Positions 10,399 through 19,436 are shown, counted from the stretch's first letter. The stretch: 64,000 bases of DNA from Corynebacterium pseudokroppenstedtii (GCF_019754945.1 NZ_JAEUWU010000001.1:186001-250000), one strand, 5' to 3'. Notes: a model not told the origin generated them from the letters alone. Numbers and translations are program-made.

Positions 10399-12447
10399 TT
10401 AGCAGGTGTAGCGATACTCGTGGTGAGGAGCAAAGCCGCTGCGGTCGCGATAGTCAGTGGGGATCTCGGGCAATTTGACGATGTGGCACACGTTGAAGGT
10501 CGGATCGAGGCGTACATAATTGTCCTCACCCCACGTCCATTGTTGGTCAGTAATAAGGTCGTGAACCTCAATAGTCGAGGGCAGCCCCAGCGACTCCAGG
10601 TCAAGGTGGATTGTCGTCTCTTGAACGTTCTCAGAATCTAGATTGACGACGATGGCCAGGGCATTCCCAGTGAGCGGATCAACCTTGGTGTACGCCATGA
10701 TGTTGTCGTTATCTGACGGCACGAGCCTGAGTGTCCGGAGCTGTTGAAGAGCAGGTTGCTCCCGGCGGATGGTGTTGAGCACTGTCACGAACGGTTCTAG
10801 TGATTCCCCGCGGAGGCGAGCGCCCTCAAAATCACGCGGCCTGAGCTGGTACTTTTCGCTATCAAGGTATTCTTCGCTGCCCTCTTTGACCGCGACGTGT
10901 TCGTAAATCTCGAAGCCGGAGTACATGCCCCACGATGGGCTCAGGGTGGTGGCGAGAGCTGCACGGATCGCGAACATCGCCTTTCCGCCGTGCTGAAGGC
11001 TTGCATGGAGAATGTCGGGTGTATTCACGAAGAGATTGGGCCGGCAGGCATCGGCCGCATCGCGAATTTCCTCAGCAAATGCTTCTAGTTCTTTTTTCGA
11101 CGTCTGCCACGTGAAATAGGTGTACGACTGTGAGAAACCAGCTTTTGCCAGGCCATAGAGGATTGGCCGACGTGTAAACGCTTCGGCGAGGAACACGATG
11201 TCGGGGTACGTCTGGTGGATCGTGGAAATCAGGCGCGTCCAAAACGCGGTGGGCTTGGTGTGGGGGTTATCCACACGGAAGATATGAACTCCGCGCTTGA
11301 TCCAGAACACCAAGACACGGTGAATCTCAGCGAATAATCCTTCGGGATCATTATCGAAATTCAAGGGGTAGATGTCTTGATACTTCTTCGGCGGATTTTC
11401 CGCATAGGCAATAGTGCCGTCGGGAAGAACGGTAAACCATTCGGGGTGCGGTGCAGCCCACGGGTGGTCGGGGGCACATTGCAACGCGAAATCGAGCGCT
11501 ACCTCGAGATTGAGTTCACGGGCCCGGGCAACAAACGCGTCAAAATCGTCGAGCGTGCCGAGGTCGGGGTGGACAGCGTCATGGCCACCCTCAGATGACC
11601 CGATGGCCCAGGGGGAGCCGACGTCATCCAGTGTGGAGTCCAGGGTGTTGTTTTTCCCCTTGCGGTTGATATGGCCGATGGGGTGGATCGGCGGGAGATA
11701 CACAACGTCAAAGTTCATTCGCGCGATCCGGTCGAGCGCCTGTGCGGCGGTCGCAAACGTCCCGTGCACCGGTTCGCCATTTTCCACCCCGCCCGTGGAG
11801 CGCGGGAAGAACTCATACCAGGATCCGACGAGCGCGCGCCGACGCTCCACGTACACCTCGTAGGTACGTCCCCGCGTCAAGAGTTCGCGGAGAGGTGTCC
11901 GTCGGAAAATGCTTGTTGTCTCTGCCGATAGTGCCGGGGCAATGCGCGCACGAATATCGCGGTCGGACCTCAACGACGCGGCCACGGACAACAGGTGGGG
12001 GCGATCGGTGACGGAGGCAACGTTGTTGGCGGTGTCCTCCATAATCCGCGCCCCAATTTCCAGGTCATTCGCGACCTCCTCGGCGCCTTGACCAGCTTCA
12101 ACCTTGGCCTCGATGGCATGGCGCCACGTGCGGTAGGGGTCAGACCATGCGTCGATACGGAAAGTCCATGTCCCTGGGCAATCGGGCACGAATATGGCGT
12201 TGACCAGGTCAGGGTCACCGTGTGCCGGCACCATGGGGATGCGCTGAACGGCGGAGGGCCCCGGCGCGGAAGTAGGCCCCTTCACGATGGCTGTGGCAGA
12301 GACCGCGTCGTGCCCCTCGCGCCACACGACAGCGCTGAGGGGGATGACCTCTCCGACCACCGCCTTGGCGGGTACTTCGCCACTGGATACGCGGGGGCGG
12401 ACGTCGTCAATGCCGAGTCGTCCAACGGTTCCGAGCCGTCCGGTCAC
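10399..12447 (-). CDS. glgE: Alpha-1,4-glucan:maltose-1-phosphate maltosyltransferase
   Basis: GH13_3 enzyme that extends alpha-1,4-glucan with maltose from maltose 1-phosphate. The start chosen is the GTG at 12447, which has an excellent AAGGAG site 6 bases upstream (12454-12459); it gives 682 residues. A longer frame starts from a TTG at 12504 and lacks a ribosome site. Domain markers: N-terminal beta domain with VPAKAVVGEVIPLSAVVWREGHDAV, catalytic barrel with NFDVVYLPPIHPIG, GVHIFRVDNPHTKP (nucleophile Asp), and PDIVFLAEAFTRRPI (acid/base Glu). It is the first gene of the glgE-glgB operon. TreS and maltokinase genes, which make the substrate, are not in this window. Confidence 0.97.
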   Translation of the reverse strand: MTGRLGTVGRLGIDDVRPRVSSGEVPAKAVVGEVIPLSAVVWREGHDAVSATAIVKGPTSAPGPSAVQRIPMVPAHGDPDLVNAIFVPDCPGTWTFRIDAWSDPYRTWRHAIEAKVEAGQGAEEVANDLEIGARIMEDTANNVASVTDRPHLLSVAASLRSDRDIRARIAPALSAETTSIFRRTPLRELLTRGRTYEVYVERRRALVGSWYEFFPRSTGGVENGEPVHGTFATAAQALDRIARMNFDVVYLPPIHPIGHINRKGKNNTLDSTLDDVGSPWAIGSSEGGHDAVHPDLGTLDDFDAFVARARELNLEVALDFALQCAPDHPWAAPHPEWFTVLPDGTIAYAENPPKKYQDIYPLNFDNDPEGLFAEIHRVLVFWIKRGVHIFRVDNPHTKPTAFWTRLISTIHQTYPDIVFLAEAFTRRPILYGLAKAGFSQSYTYFTWQTSKKELEAFAEEIRDAADACRPNLFVNTPDILHASLQHGGKAMFAIRAALATTLSPSWGMYSGFEIYEHVAVKEGSEEYLDSEKYQLRPRDFEGARLRGESLEPFVTVLNTIRREQPALQQLRTLRLVPSDNDNIMAYTKVDPLTGNALAIVVNLDSENVQETTIHLDLESLGLPSTIEVHDLITDQQWTWGEDNYVRLDPTFNVCHIVKLPEIPTDYRDRSGFAPHHEYRYTC

Positions 12448-12543
12448 AGGTATCTCCTTTTTGTCGTGCTCCGCACTCTTTCTCTCCAACAGAGTAGAGG
12501 ACAACCCAGATATCGCGCAGCACAGAACCCCTTTTTGGGCTGA

Positions 12544-12595
12544 TCACTTTCGGCGGCAGTCCGTCGAAAGTGACGACGCTTTGTGCAAAGTGACG
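12544..12595. promoter_or_regulatory. Repeated AAAGTGA boxes between glgE and the ABC gene
   Basis: A perfect 9-bp inverted repeat TCACTTTCG (12544-12552) and CGAAAGTGA (12565-12573), plus a direct repeat AAAGTGACG at 12567-12575 and 12587-12595, exactly 20 bases (about two helical turns) apart. The second direct copy also belongs to a small palindrome CTTTG-TG-CAAAG. The cluster ends just before the region expected to hold the -35 element of the ABC gene. It looks like an operator; the regulator is unknown. Confidence 0.5.
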
Positions 12596-12628
12596 GAACG
12601 TGTCGTGGGTTAGCCCTAAGATGGTGAT

Positions 12629-13537
12629 GTGACTCGACACGACACTTCTTCCCACACGCACGGTTCCGATGATTCCCAGCCTCACGCGACGGTTCGCTCT
12701 CGTGAGGAGCTTGATGCACTTCCGATTGACCCCGACGCTCTTATTTCCCTTGACGACGTGAGCGTCGTTCGGAATGGTTCGACGCTGTTGCAGCCTATGA
12801 ACTGGGTGGTGAAACCCGGGCAGCGTTGGGTCATTATCGGCCCGAATGGTGCTGGTAAGACGACGCTGATGAAGGTCGCGGGTGCGGAAACCTATCCGAC
12901 GACGGGCCGCAGCGTGATCATGGGTGAGGTTTTGGGCAAGACCGATGTACGGGATGTGCGCACGATGATCGGTATGTCGTCCTCCGCATTGGCCCAGCGT
13001 ATTCCGGGCCGCGAGCGTGTTCTCGACTTAGTGATTTCCGCCGGATACAACATTCTCGGTCGATGGCGTGAGCAGTACGACGACGTCGATAAGGAACAAG
13101 CAACGCTCATCCTTGAGGATCTCGGTGCCATGCATTTAGCCGACCGAACGTGGTCGACCCTGTCGGAAGGGGAGCGTAAACGGGTTTTAATCGCGCGCTC
13201 GTTAATGACTGATCCGGAACTACTTCTTCTCGACGAGCCAGGCGCTGGGCTTGACCTGGGCGGGCGTGAGGATCTTGTCGAGCGCCTGTCCACACTGGCG
13301 AATAACCCTGATGCTCCCGTGATCGTTATGGTTACTCACCACGTGGAAGAAATCCCTCAGGGCTTCACCCACGCAATGCTCCTTGACGAGGGCAAACAGG
13401 TTGTCGCCGGACCTATCGACGAGGTCCTCACTGGAGAGAATTTGACGAAGACGTTCCATCAGCCGATTACGTTGGATACCGTCGACGGCCGTTTCTTCGC
13501 TCACCGAGTGAAATCTTCGCGGCGTCATCGTCGATAA
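12629..13537 (+). CDS. ABC transporter ATP-binding protein
   Basis: ATPase subunit of an ABC system, 302 residues, with no permease encoded nearby. Walker A is GPNGAGKTT (about residues 72-80), the signature is LSEGERKRVLIARSL, and Walker B is PELLLLDEPGAG followed by the switch His in VMVTHHVEEI. The first 40 residues are His/Ser-rich and probably disordered. A homologue sits next to glgE in C. glutamicum (from memory). The GTG start has TAAGAT (12617-12622) six bases upstream, so the message is probably leaderless. The absence of a membrane partner makes a non-transport or stand-alone role possible; the closest broad type is the ModF/iron-type ATPases. The substrate cannot be read from the sequence. 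Confidence 0.85.
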   Translation: MTRHDTSSHTHGSDDSQPHATVRSREELDALPIDPDALISLDDVSVVRNGSTLLQPMNWVVKPGQRWVIIGPNGAGKTTLMKVAGAETYPTTGRSVIMGEVLGKTDVRDVRTMIGMSSSALAQRIPGRERVLDLVISAGYNILGRWREQYDDVDKEQATLILEDLGAMHLADRTWSTLSEGERKRVLIARSLMTDPELLLLDEPGAGLDLGGREDLVERLSTLANNPDAPVIVMVTHHVEEIPQGFTHAMLLDEGKQVVAGPIDEVLTGENLTKTFHQPITLDTVDGRFFAHRVKSSRRHRR

Positions 13538-13663
13538 TTCCGGTAGTGTTTGAGCTGATCTACGATGCTCACTGAGAACGATGCTCGCAGAAGATGCTCA
13601 CGGACGAAACTGTGAGATAGCAGTGTGGTGTAACAGTTATCTGCTTGGCAGAAAGGGAGGGTC

Positions 13664-14488
13664 ATGTTTCTGACACCGACAGGTGAGAGACGTGCCTCTA
13701 CCGTTCTGTTGCTGCGGGACACGGTGTGGGGGATGGAGGTTTACGTTCAAGAACGCGCCTCCACTATGGTCCACTACCCGGAAATGACCGTTTTCCCTGG
13801 AGGCGGCGTTGACCAGCGTGATCTTCCCGGTGACGTCGACGGCGACGGTGTGGATTCACCGGAGCTTCGGTGGGTCGGTCACGATACATCCTGGTGGGCA
13901 CGTCATTTGAAAGTTCCTCGAGACGATGCCCGCGCGCTGGTTTGTGCGGCTGTGCGAGAAACCTTTGAGGAATCGGGAACTCTTTTGGCCGGGCTTCACG
14001 ACGGCAATGTTGTCGGCGATACCGACCCCTACATTCCGTTTCGCTCGCGCCTTGAAAGCCACGAGTTGGCGTTCTCTAATTTTTTGGACGACACAGGTCT
14101 ATATCTCCGCGCTGACCTGCTGCGACCTTGGGCAAACTGGGTGAGTCCTCCCGGGGACACGGCACGTTATGACACTCATTTCTTTGTGGCCGCGCAGCCG
14201 GAAGGCCAGAATACTCACGATGATGCGATGGAGGCCGCGTCGAGCGGGTGGTTTAGGCCGTCAACCTTGCTTGATGGCTGGCGGTACCGCAAAATTCGTC
14301 TCCTCCCGCCGACGTGGGTGCAGTTGCGCATGCTGGACACATTCCGAACTGTTGATGAAGTGCTGGGGTACGCGTCGGATCTGACTGTTGAACCTGTGAC
14401 CGGCGCGGTTCGGGACCGTCCCTTCATGGATGAATATTTCACTGTGGAACGCTCCTTTGACACGTACTACGCCCGCGGGTGGGCCTAA
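13664..14488 (+). CDS. Nudix hydrolase with long insertion in the Nudix box
   Basis: Predicted hydrolase of a nucleoside-diphosphate-linked compound. The 274-residue protein carries the Nudix elements FPGGGVDQRD and AVRETFEESGTLLAG, but about 45 residues lie between the Gly-rich start of the box and the REtfEESG helix. That split arrangement is known in the NUDT19/RP2p group of coenzyme A diphosphatases, so CoA or acyl-CoA is a reasonable but unproven substrate class. A GGGAGG ribosome site lies just before the ATG. The next gene, a methyltransferase, starts within a few bases of its stop, so the two are probably co-transcribed. Confidence 0.85.
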   Translation: MFLTPTGERRASTVLLLRDTVWGMEVYVQERASTMVHYPEMTVFPGGGVDQRDLPGDVDGDGVDSPELRWVGHDTSWWARHLKVPRDDARALVCAAVRETFEESGTLLAGLHDGNVVGDTDPYIPFRSRLESHELAFSNFLDDTGLYLRADLLRPWANWVSPPGDTARYDTHFFVAAQPEGQNTHDDAMEAASSGWFRPSTLLDGWRYRKIRLLPPTWVQLRMLDTFRTVDEVLGYASDLTVEPVTGAVRDRPFMDEYFTVERSFDTYYARGWA

Positions 14489-14490
14489 CG

Positions 14491-16047
14491 GTGTTATCCC
14501 GAGACGACGTTGCGTGGATAACGAGTCATCCGGACGCGTGCGCCGAGGCGGAACCACTCGAGTTTTCGAAGGCCACCGAGTTTGCCGACGGGGCTCGGTT
14601 GCGTTCGAAATATGGGCAATATGGTCGCGCGTTGGCTGAATTAATGGTTGCTCGACGGTCGGCACGGGGCGCTCGACCGGTGGACGCCAAAGTATCCGAG
14701 GATGTTGTTGACGAATGGCTCGCCGACGCGGAGTCGGTTCAGCAAGCAACCGCCCTGTTCATTGCTCAGTACAGGGCGAGGCGGTTAGCGTTGGCGTCGT
14801 CGTTGCAGGCAGGCGGACTGGTGCACGATGTGACATGCTCCATTGGTAGTGAACTTGCTGCCCTGGCTGGTGAGGGCTTGACCGCTATCGGGTCTGATAT
14901 CGATCCCGGCAGGGTAGCGATGGCCCAGCACAATATGTCCGTGCTTGAGAAGGCTGCGCGAGAGGAAGCAGGCTCGGGAGTAAGTGGTGGAGCCTCGGCG
15001 CGGTTTACTCGCCCGCTGATTGTCCGCGCTGATGCTTTGTGCCCAGTGTCGTTTCCGGCGGTTGTCATTGCCGATCCTGCCCGTCGTGCTCAAGGCCGAC
15101 GAATCTCTCAGCCTCAGGATTTAATCCCGCCGCTCCCCGGGCTGATCGATATATGGCGTGGTCTGCGGGCTGGGGAGCAGGCGGTACCTCACGCCGATCG
15201 TTCGCCGGAGCTCGTCGTGAAGTGCGCCCCTGGGATCGATTACTCCAGTTGGGATGGGGAAGTAGAAATTATCTCCGTCGCCGGTGCGGTGAAAGAAGCA
15301 TGTTTGTGGACGCCTGAAATCGCGGCGTCCACGTCGGGAATTCGTGCGGCGGTGACGGGCGACGACAACACGGATGATGATGATGACAGCGCGGTTCAGC
15401 AGCGACGCATCACGCGCCGGGCAACCCTGATCCATGCGGATGGATCCGTCGACATGTTTACTGATACGGATCCAGAAATCCCGCAATCGGCAGGCTCTTC
15501 GGTGCCTTCGTCGGATGTAGACGACGACACCGGAAGCCGAAAGAAGAGCCTGGCTGACCGGTACATCGTCGATCCGGATGGAGCGATTGTTCGGGCAGGA
15601 TTGGTGCGTCAAGCTGCGTACCGGTGGGGGATGCGGCAGATCGACCCTCATATTGCCTTCGTAACTGGCGATACACCGCCAGCAGGTATTTTAGCGTGTG
15701 AAGTGCTGGATGCTGTGCCACTGTCCAAACTGACGTCGACGATGGCGAAGCGTGCTCCAGAACAGATCGAAATTCTCGTGCGTGGTGTGGCAGCGAATCC
15801 CGATCATGTTCGGGCAAAAATCATGTCTGCCGCTCGGAAGCACTCGGGGAAGCAGGCGCGTAATCAGCGCAACAACCACAGCAAAGAAGCCTCTGCTGGC
15901 CGACTGCCTCAAGGAGAGGCGACCGCGGATTCACCGTCGGACGAGGTGTCAGGCGGTAGCTACACGATCGTGATCACGCAGGTGGGGGATAGGCAGGGGA
16001 AGAATTCCTCGGTCGCGTTCATTTGTGGTCCGCGAGAGTTCCATTAA
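14491..16047 (+). CDS. SAM-dependent methyltransferase with THUMP-like C-terminal domain
   Basis: Predicted class I methyltransferase of about 518 residues, of the corynebacterial/mycobacterial THUMP-like-domain family that sits next to etfBA (compare Rv3030 region, from memory). The SAM-binding region reads VHDVTCSIGSELAALAGEGLTAIGSDIDPGRVAMAQHN (about residues 115-150), followed by VVIADPARR, the D-P-x-R type motif near the acceptor site. The C-terminal domain begins near YIVDPDGAIVRAGLVRQAAY. Two insertions are odd: an acidic run TGDDNTDDDDDS and a Lys/Asn-rich stretch near the end. GTG 14479 is an alternative start overlapping the Nudix stop. The substrate (RNA or small molecule) is not known. 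Confidence 0.82.
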   Translation: MLSRDDVAWITSHPDACAEAEPLEFSKATEFADGARLRSKYGQYGRALAELMVARRSARGARPVDAKVSEDVVDEWLADAESVQQATALFIAQYRARRLALASSLQAGGLVHDVTCSIGSELAALAGEGLTAIGSDIDPGRVAMAQHNMSVLEKAAREEAGSGVSGGASARFTRPLIVRADALCPVSFPAVVIADPARRAQGRRISQPQDLIPPLPGLIDIWRGLRAGEQAVPHADRSPELVVKCAPGIDYSSWDGEVEIISVAGAVKEACLWTPEIAASTSGIRAAVTGDDNTDDDDDSAVQQRRITRRATLIHADGSVDMFTDTDPEIPQSAGSSVPSSDVDDDTGSRKKSLADRYIVDPDGAIVRAGLVRQAAYRWGMRQIDPHIAFVTGDTPPAGILACEVLDAVPLSKLTSTMAKRAPEQIEILVRGVAANPDHVRAKIMSAARKHSGKQARNQRNNHSKEASAGRLPQGEATADSPSDEVSGGSYTIVITQVGDRQGKNSSVAFICGPREFH

Positions 16048-16182
16048 TAAGGTCCATTGACGACAACGCCAGTAACCCGGTGAGACCGTGGGAAGCAGAT
16101 CGGTCCGCGGGGATGGCTTGGGCCGGATGGCCCACACAAACGGGGGCATTGGTCACGGGTCTAGAGAGTTTGGACACACTTT

Positions 16183-16198
16183 TGTGTTCTAGGCCACA
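16183..16198. promoter_or_regulatory. Candidate GlxR (CRP-family) operator upstream of etfBA
   Basis: TGTGTTCTAGGCCACA matches the GlxR consensus TGTGANNTANNTCACA at all but positions 5 and 12. It is the core of a perfect 10-bp inverted repeat CACTTTTGTG (16177-16186) / CACAAAAGTG (16195-16204). It lies about 110 bases before the etfB start, in a 260-base gap that holds no gene. Confidence 0.5.
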
Positions 16199-16307
16199 AA
16201 AGTGCGTTAAAGTGGTCTTCAAAACGAGCGAGATATTGATGTGAGGTACGCCGGCGACGGCTGCAGCCTCCGGTTTTTCGCCCCGACACCATGAGAAAGG
16301 TGAATGA

Positions 16308-17096
16308 ATGTCGAACATTGTCGTGTTAGTTAAGCAAGTACCGGACACCTACTCCGAGCGGCAGCTCACCGAGGACGATTACACCGTTGACCGCGAGAGC
16401 ACCGATCAGGTTCTCGACGAGATCAATGAAAACGCCGTGGAAGCAGCCCTTCAGCTCAAGGAAGCAGGAGGGGATTACACAGTCACCGCCCTGACCGTCG
16501 GCCCCGAAAGTGCCAAAGAAGCACTGCGGAAGGCACTGTCGCTCGGCTGCGACGAAGCTATCCACGTGTGCGATGATGCCCTCGCTGGCTCCGATGTCCT
16601 GGGAACTGCATGGACACTGTCGCAGGCCCTGAACCTGGTTGATGACATCGAACTCATTATCTGCGGCAACGAGTCCACCGACGGCAATATGGGAACCGTG
16701 CCCGGATTGATCTCGGAATACCGCCAGATCCCCGCGGTGACCGGTCTGCGCTCATTCTCCGTCGAAAATGGCACGGTCACCGGCGAAAGCGCTCGTGAAG
16801 AGGGCGTGTACAGCCTGGAAGCTCCTACACCGGCCATTATCTCCGTAACTGAGAAGGCCAACGAGCCCCGCTTCGCTGCGTTCAAGGGAATCATGGCAGC
16901 AAAGAAGAAGAAGATTCAGCAGGTCGACCTTGAGGATATTGGAGTCGACGCTGCCAACGTCGGATTGGAGAATGCTGCGACGTCCGTGACCGGATACGCA
17001 CCCAAGCCGGAAAAGTCCGCTGGTGAAATCATTACCGACGAAGGCGATGGTGGAACGAAGTTCGTGGAATTCTTGGCCAACGAAAAGCTCATCTAA
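16308..17096 (+). CDS. etfB: Electron transfer flavoprotein subunit beta
   Basis: Beta subunit of the heterodimeric electron transfer flavoprotein, which collects electrons from acyl-CoA dehydrogenases and related enzymes and passes them to the quinone pool. The 262-residue protein begins MSNIVVLVKQVPDTYSERQL and shows the family pattern (NENAVEAALQLKE, IICGNESTDGNMGTVPGLISEY for AMP binding, and the recognition-loop-like segment GIMAAKKKKIQQVDLEDIGVD). A GAAAGG ribosome site precedes the ATG. etfA follows after 90 bases on the same strand. Length is typical. Confidence 0.97.
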   Translation: MSNIVVLVKQVPDTYSERQLTEDDYTVDRESTDQVLDEINENAVEAALQLKEAGGDYTVTALTVGPESAKEALRKALSLGCDEAIHVCDDALAGSDVLGTAWTLSQALNLVDDIELIICGNESTDGNMGTVPGLISEYRQIPAVTGLRSFSVENGTVTGESAREEGVYSLEAPTPAIISVTEKANEPRFAAFKGIMAAKKKKIQQVDLEDIGVDAANVGLENAATSVTGYAPKPEKSAGEIITDEGDGGTKFVEFLANEKLI

Positions 17097-17186
17097 ACGT
17101 GGTATCGAGACCATAACTCACCATCGTTGTTTGTTTACTAACAGGAATATTCGGTCAGTAATGGCCGGTAACGAAAGGACTTTCCC

Positions 17187-18137
17187 ATGACTGATGTACT
17201 AGTTCTCGTTGAACATGCTGATGGAGCCTTGTCCAACAACACCAATGAACTGATTACCGCTGGTCGCGTATTCGGTTCCGTGGGCGCGGTTGTTGTCGGT
17301 GCTGAGGGCACAGCAGAATCGTTGAAGGATGACTTAGCCGCTGCAGGTGCGGAAACGATTTACGCAGCAGAAAACGATTATGCTGCTAACTACTTGGTCA
17401 CGCCTTCTGTCGACGCACTGTCCGCCCTGGCAGCAGGTCTCGAAGTGCCCGTCATCATTTCCTCCTCCGCAACGGGCAAAGAAATCGGTGGCCGCGTCGG
17501 TGCCCGCGTTGCATCCGGTGTTCTCTGTGATGTGACAGAGATTAATGCTGACCACACCGCAGCCAGCTCTATCTTCGGTGGCGATTACACCGTCGAGCTC
17601 TCCGTCGGAGGATCTTCCCCGATCTTCCTTCTCCGTCCCGGTTCGGTCGATCCCGAGCCTCAGGCGGCCGCAGGAAATATTGAGCCCGTCGAGATGCCTG
17701 AGCCCGGCCCGGTTGCCGTGAAGGTCACGTCCTTCTCCCCGGCAGAGGCTGGCGACCGCCCCGAACTCACCGAAGCGAAGATCGTGGTTTCTGGTGGCCG
17801 TGGCGTCGGATCCGCCGACGGATTCGCCGACGTTATCGAGCCCCTTGCCGATGCTCTCGGTGCTGCGGTGGGTGCCTCCCGTGCCGCCGTCGACTCTGAT
17901 TACTACCCAGGCAAGTTCCAGGTGGGACAAACGGGTAAGACAGTGTCGCCAGACCTGTATGTTGCGCTCGGAATTTCAGGTGCTATCCAGCACAAAGCAG
18001 GTATGCAAACATCCAAGACCATTGTTGCGGTCAACAAGGATGAGGAAGCTGCCATTTTTGAGATCGCGGACTTCGGTATCGTCGGCGACCTGTTCGACGT
18101 AGCTCCCCAGGCTACCGAGGCCATTAAAAGCCACTAG
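17187..18137 (+). CDS. etfA: Electron transfer flavoprotein subunit alpha
   Basis: FAD-binding alpha subunit partnering EtfB. The 316-residue product contains the FAD-binding C-terminal domain: KIVVSGGRGVGSADGFADVI, GAAVGASRAAVDSDYYPGKFQVGQTGKTVSPDLYVALGISGAIQHKAGMQTSKTIVAVNKDEEAAIF. The Arg and Ser/Thr of these motifs hold the FAD diphosphate and isoalloxazine. A GAAAGGA ribosome site stands 6-7 bases before the ATG. The gene ends in a strong terminator at 18161-18206. The product is cytoplasmic and co-expressed with EtfB. Confidence 0.97.
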   Translation: MTDVLVLVEHADGALSNNTNELITAGRVFGSVGAVVVGAEGTAESLKDDLAAAGAETIYAAENDYAANYLVTPSVDALSALAAGLEVPVIISSSATGKEIGGRVGARVASGVLCDVTEINADHTAASSIFGGDYTVELSVGGSSPIFLLRPGSVDPEPQAAAGNIEPVEMPEPGPVAVKVTSFSPAEAGDRPELTEAKIVVSGGRGVGSADGFADVIEPLADALGAAVGASRAAVDSDYYPGKFQVGQTGKTVSPDLYVALGISGAIQHKAGMQTSKTIVAVNKDEEAAIFEIADFGIVGDLFDVAPQATEAIKSH

Positions 18138-18160
18138 ATGAATCACTAGGTGAAGGCTTG

Positions 18161-18206
18161 AACGAGCTGTATTACCCTTCGAAGGGTGACTACAGCTCGT
18201 TTTTTT
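18161..18206 (+). terminator. Terminator of etfBA, overlapping the start of the next gene
   Basis: AACGAGCTGTA (18161-18171) pairs perfectly with TACAGCTCGTT (18191-18201); an inner palindrome ACCCTTCGAAGGGT (18174-18187) folds inside; a run of seven T follows (18200-18206). The GTG start of the cysteine desulfurase (18186) lies inside the hairpin, so the right arm and T-run are also coding sequence. Confidence 0.9.
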
Positions 18207-19364
18207 ATGGATCATGCCGCAACGAGTCCTCTCCGACAGGTTGCCAAAGACGCCATCATGGACTCGTGGGATCTGTTGAACCCCGGGGGCCAGTACGCGT
18301 CAGGGCGTGATGCACGCAAAGCTGTGGAAGAAGCCCGCGAGACTATCGCGCGTTTGCTCGGTGCCGAGCCGATCGAGGTCATTTTCACGGCATCCGGAAC
18401 AGAGGCCGATAACCTCGCTGTGCAGGGACTTTATGCCGAACGTGCTCAAGAAAAGTCGTCGCCCCACCGTGTCATCGTCGGATCAGTGGAGCATCCCGCC
18501 GTTTTAGAACCGGCCAAAGCGCTGGGCACAGATCCTTCATCCCCGGGGCCCGAAGCAGATGTTATCGAGGTGCCCGTTGATTCCAGCGGCCATTACCGCA
18601 CCGATTTTCTTGCCGACGTTCTTGCCGACGGACCAGCCACGATCATGGCCCTCCAGTGGGCGAACAATGAAACCGGCGCGCTGCAACCGGTCGACGAGAT
18701 TGCATCTCTCGCCGCAGAGCACAACGTCCCGTGGCATGCTGATGCCGTGCAGGCCGTCGGCCACGTTCCCATGAACTTCCATTCGTCGGGTGCAACGACG
18801 ATTGCGGCGTCGGCACACAAATTCGGTGGCCCCCGCTCAACGGGCCTGTTGTTGTGTGGTCGTGCGACGAATCTCCACAAGATTCTGCGTGGTGGCGGGC
18901 AGGAGAGGTCCGTTCGCCCAGGAACGCTGAATGTTGTCGGTGCGGTGGGAACCGCGGTGGCCTTGACCGAGGCCTGCCACGACATGGAGGCTGAACGCGC
19001 CCGGCTTTCCGGGCTTCGGGACCGCTTATTGTCGTTTATCAGCCGAGAAATTCCGGATTCGTTAATCCATACGGCAGAGCCAGCGCTGCCGGGGCATGTT
19101 CATGTGAGTTTTCCGGGCGCGGAAGGCGATAGCCTCATTATGTTGTTGGACCAAGCGGGGTTCGATGCGTCGACGGGGTCGGCATGTGCGGCTGGCGTGA
19201 ATCGGGTGAGCCATGTAGTCATGGCGATTGGTGTGGAACCCGTCGCCGCCCGCGGAACGCTACGGTTTACCTTGGGTCGGACGACGTCCGAGAAGGATGT
19301 TGCCGCTCTGGAAGCGGTCCTCCCGAAGATCGTCGAACAGGCGCGTGCTGCCGGGATGGCGTAA
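18186..19364 (+). CDS. Cysteine desulfurase (NifS/IscS family)
   Basis: PLP enzyme that removes sulfur from cysteine as an enzyme-bound persulfide for tRNA thiolation and Fe-S assembly. The 392-residue protein shows FMDHAATSPLR at the N-terminus, HADAVQAVGH, the PLP-lysine motif SAHKFGGPRS and the active-site Cys in STGSACAAG. The GTG at 18186 is the only upstream start in frame that keeps the usual few residues before the DHAAT motif; ATG 18207 would start inside it. The start lies inside the etfA terminator hairpin. mnmA follows after about 70 bases, fitting a sulfur donor role for 2-thiouridine synthesis. Confidence 0.93.
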   Translation: MTTARFFMDHAATSPLRQVAKDAIMDSWDLLNPGGQYASGRDARKAVEEARETIARLLGAEPIEVIFTASGTEADNLAVQGLYAERAQEKSSPHRVIVGSVEHPAVLEPAKALGTDPSSPGPEADVIEVPVDSSGHYRTDFLADVLADGPATIMALQWANNETGALQPVDEIASLAAEHNVPWHADAVQAVGHVPMNFHSSGATTIAASAHKFGGPRSTGLLLCGRATNLHKILRGGGQERSVRPGTLNVVGAVGTAVALTEACHDMEAERARLSGLRDRLLSFISREIPDSLIHTAEPALPGHVHVSFPGAEGDSLIMLLDQAGFDASTGSACAAGVNRVSHVVMAIGVEPVAARGTLRFTLGRTTSEKDVAALEAVLPKIVEQARAAGMA

Positions 19365-19436
19365 GCAGGGTTGTCCTGGTGAGCACAACTACCTAAAGTG
19401 TGTGGCTTAGTTTCGTATTCAACAGATGGGATTGTC

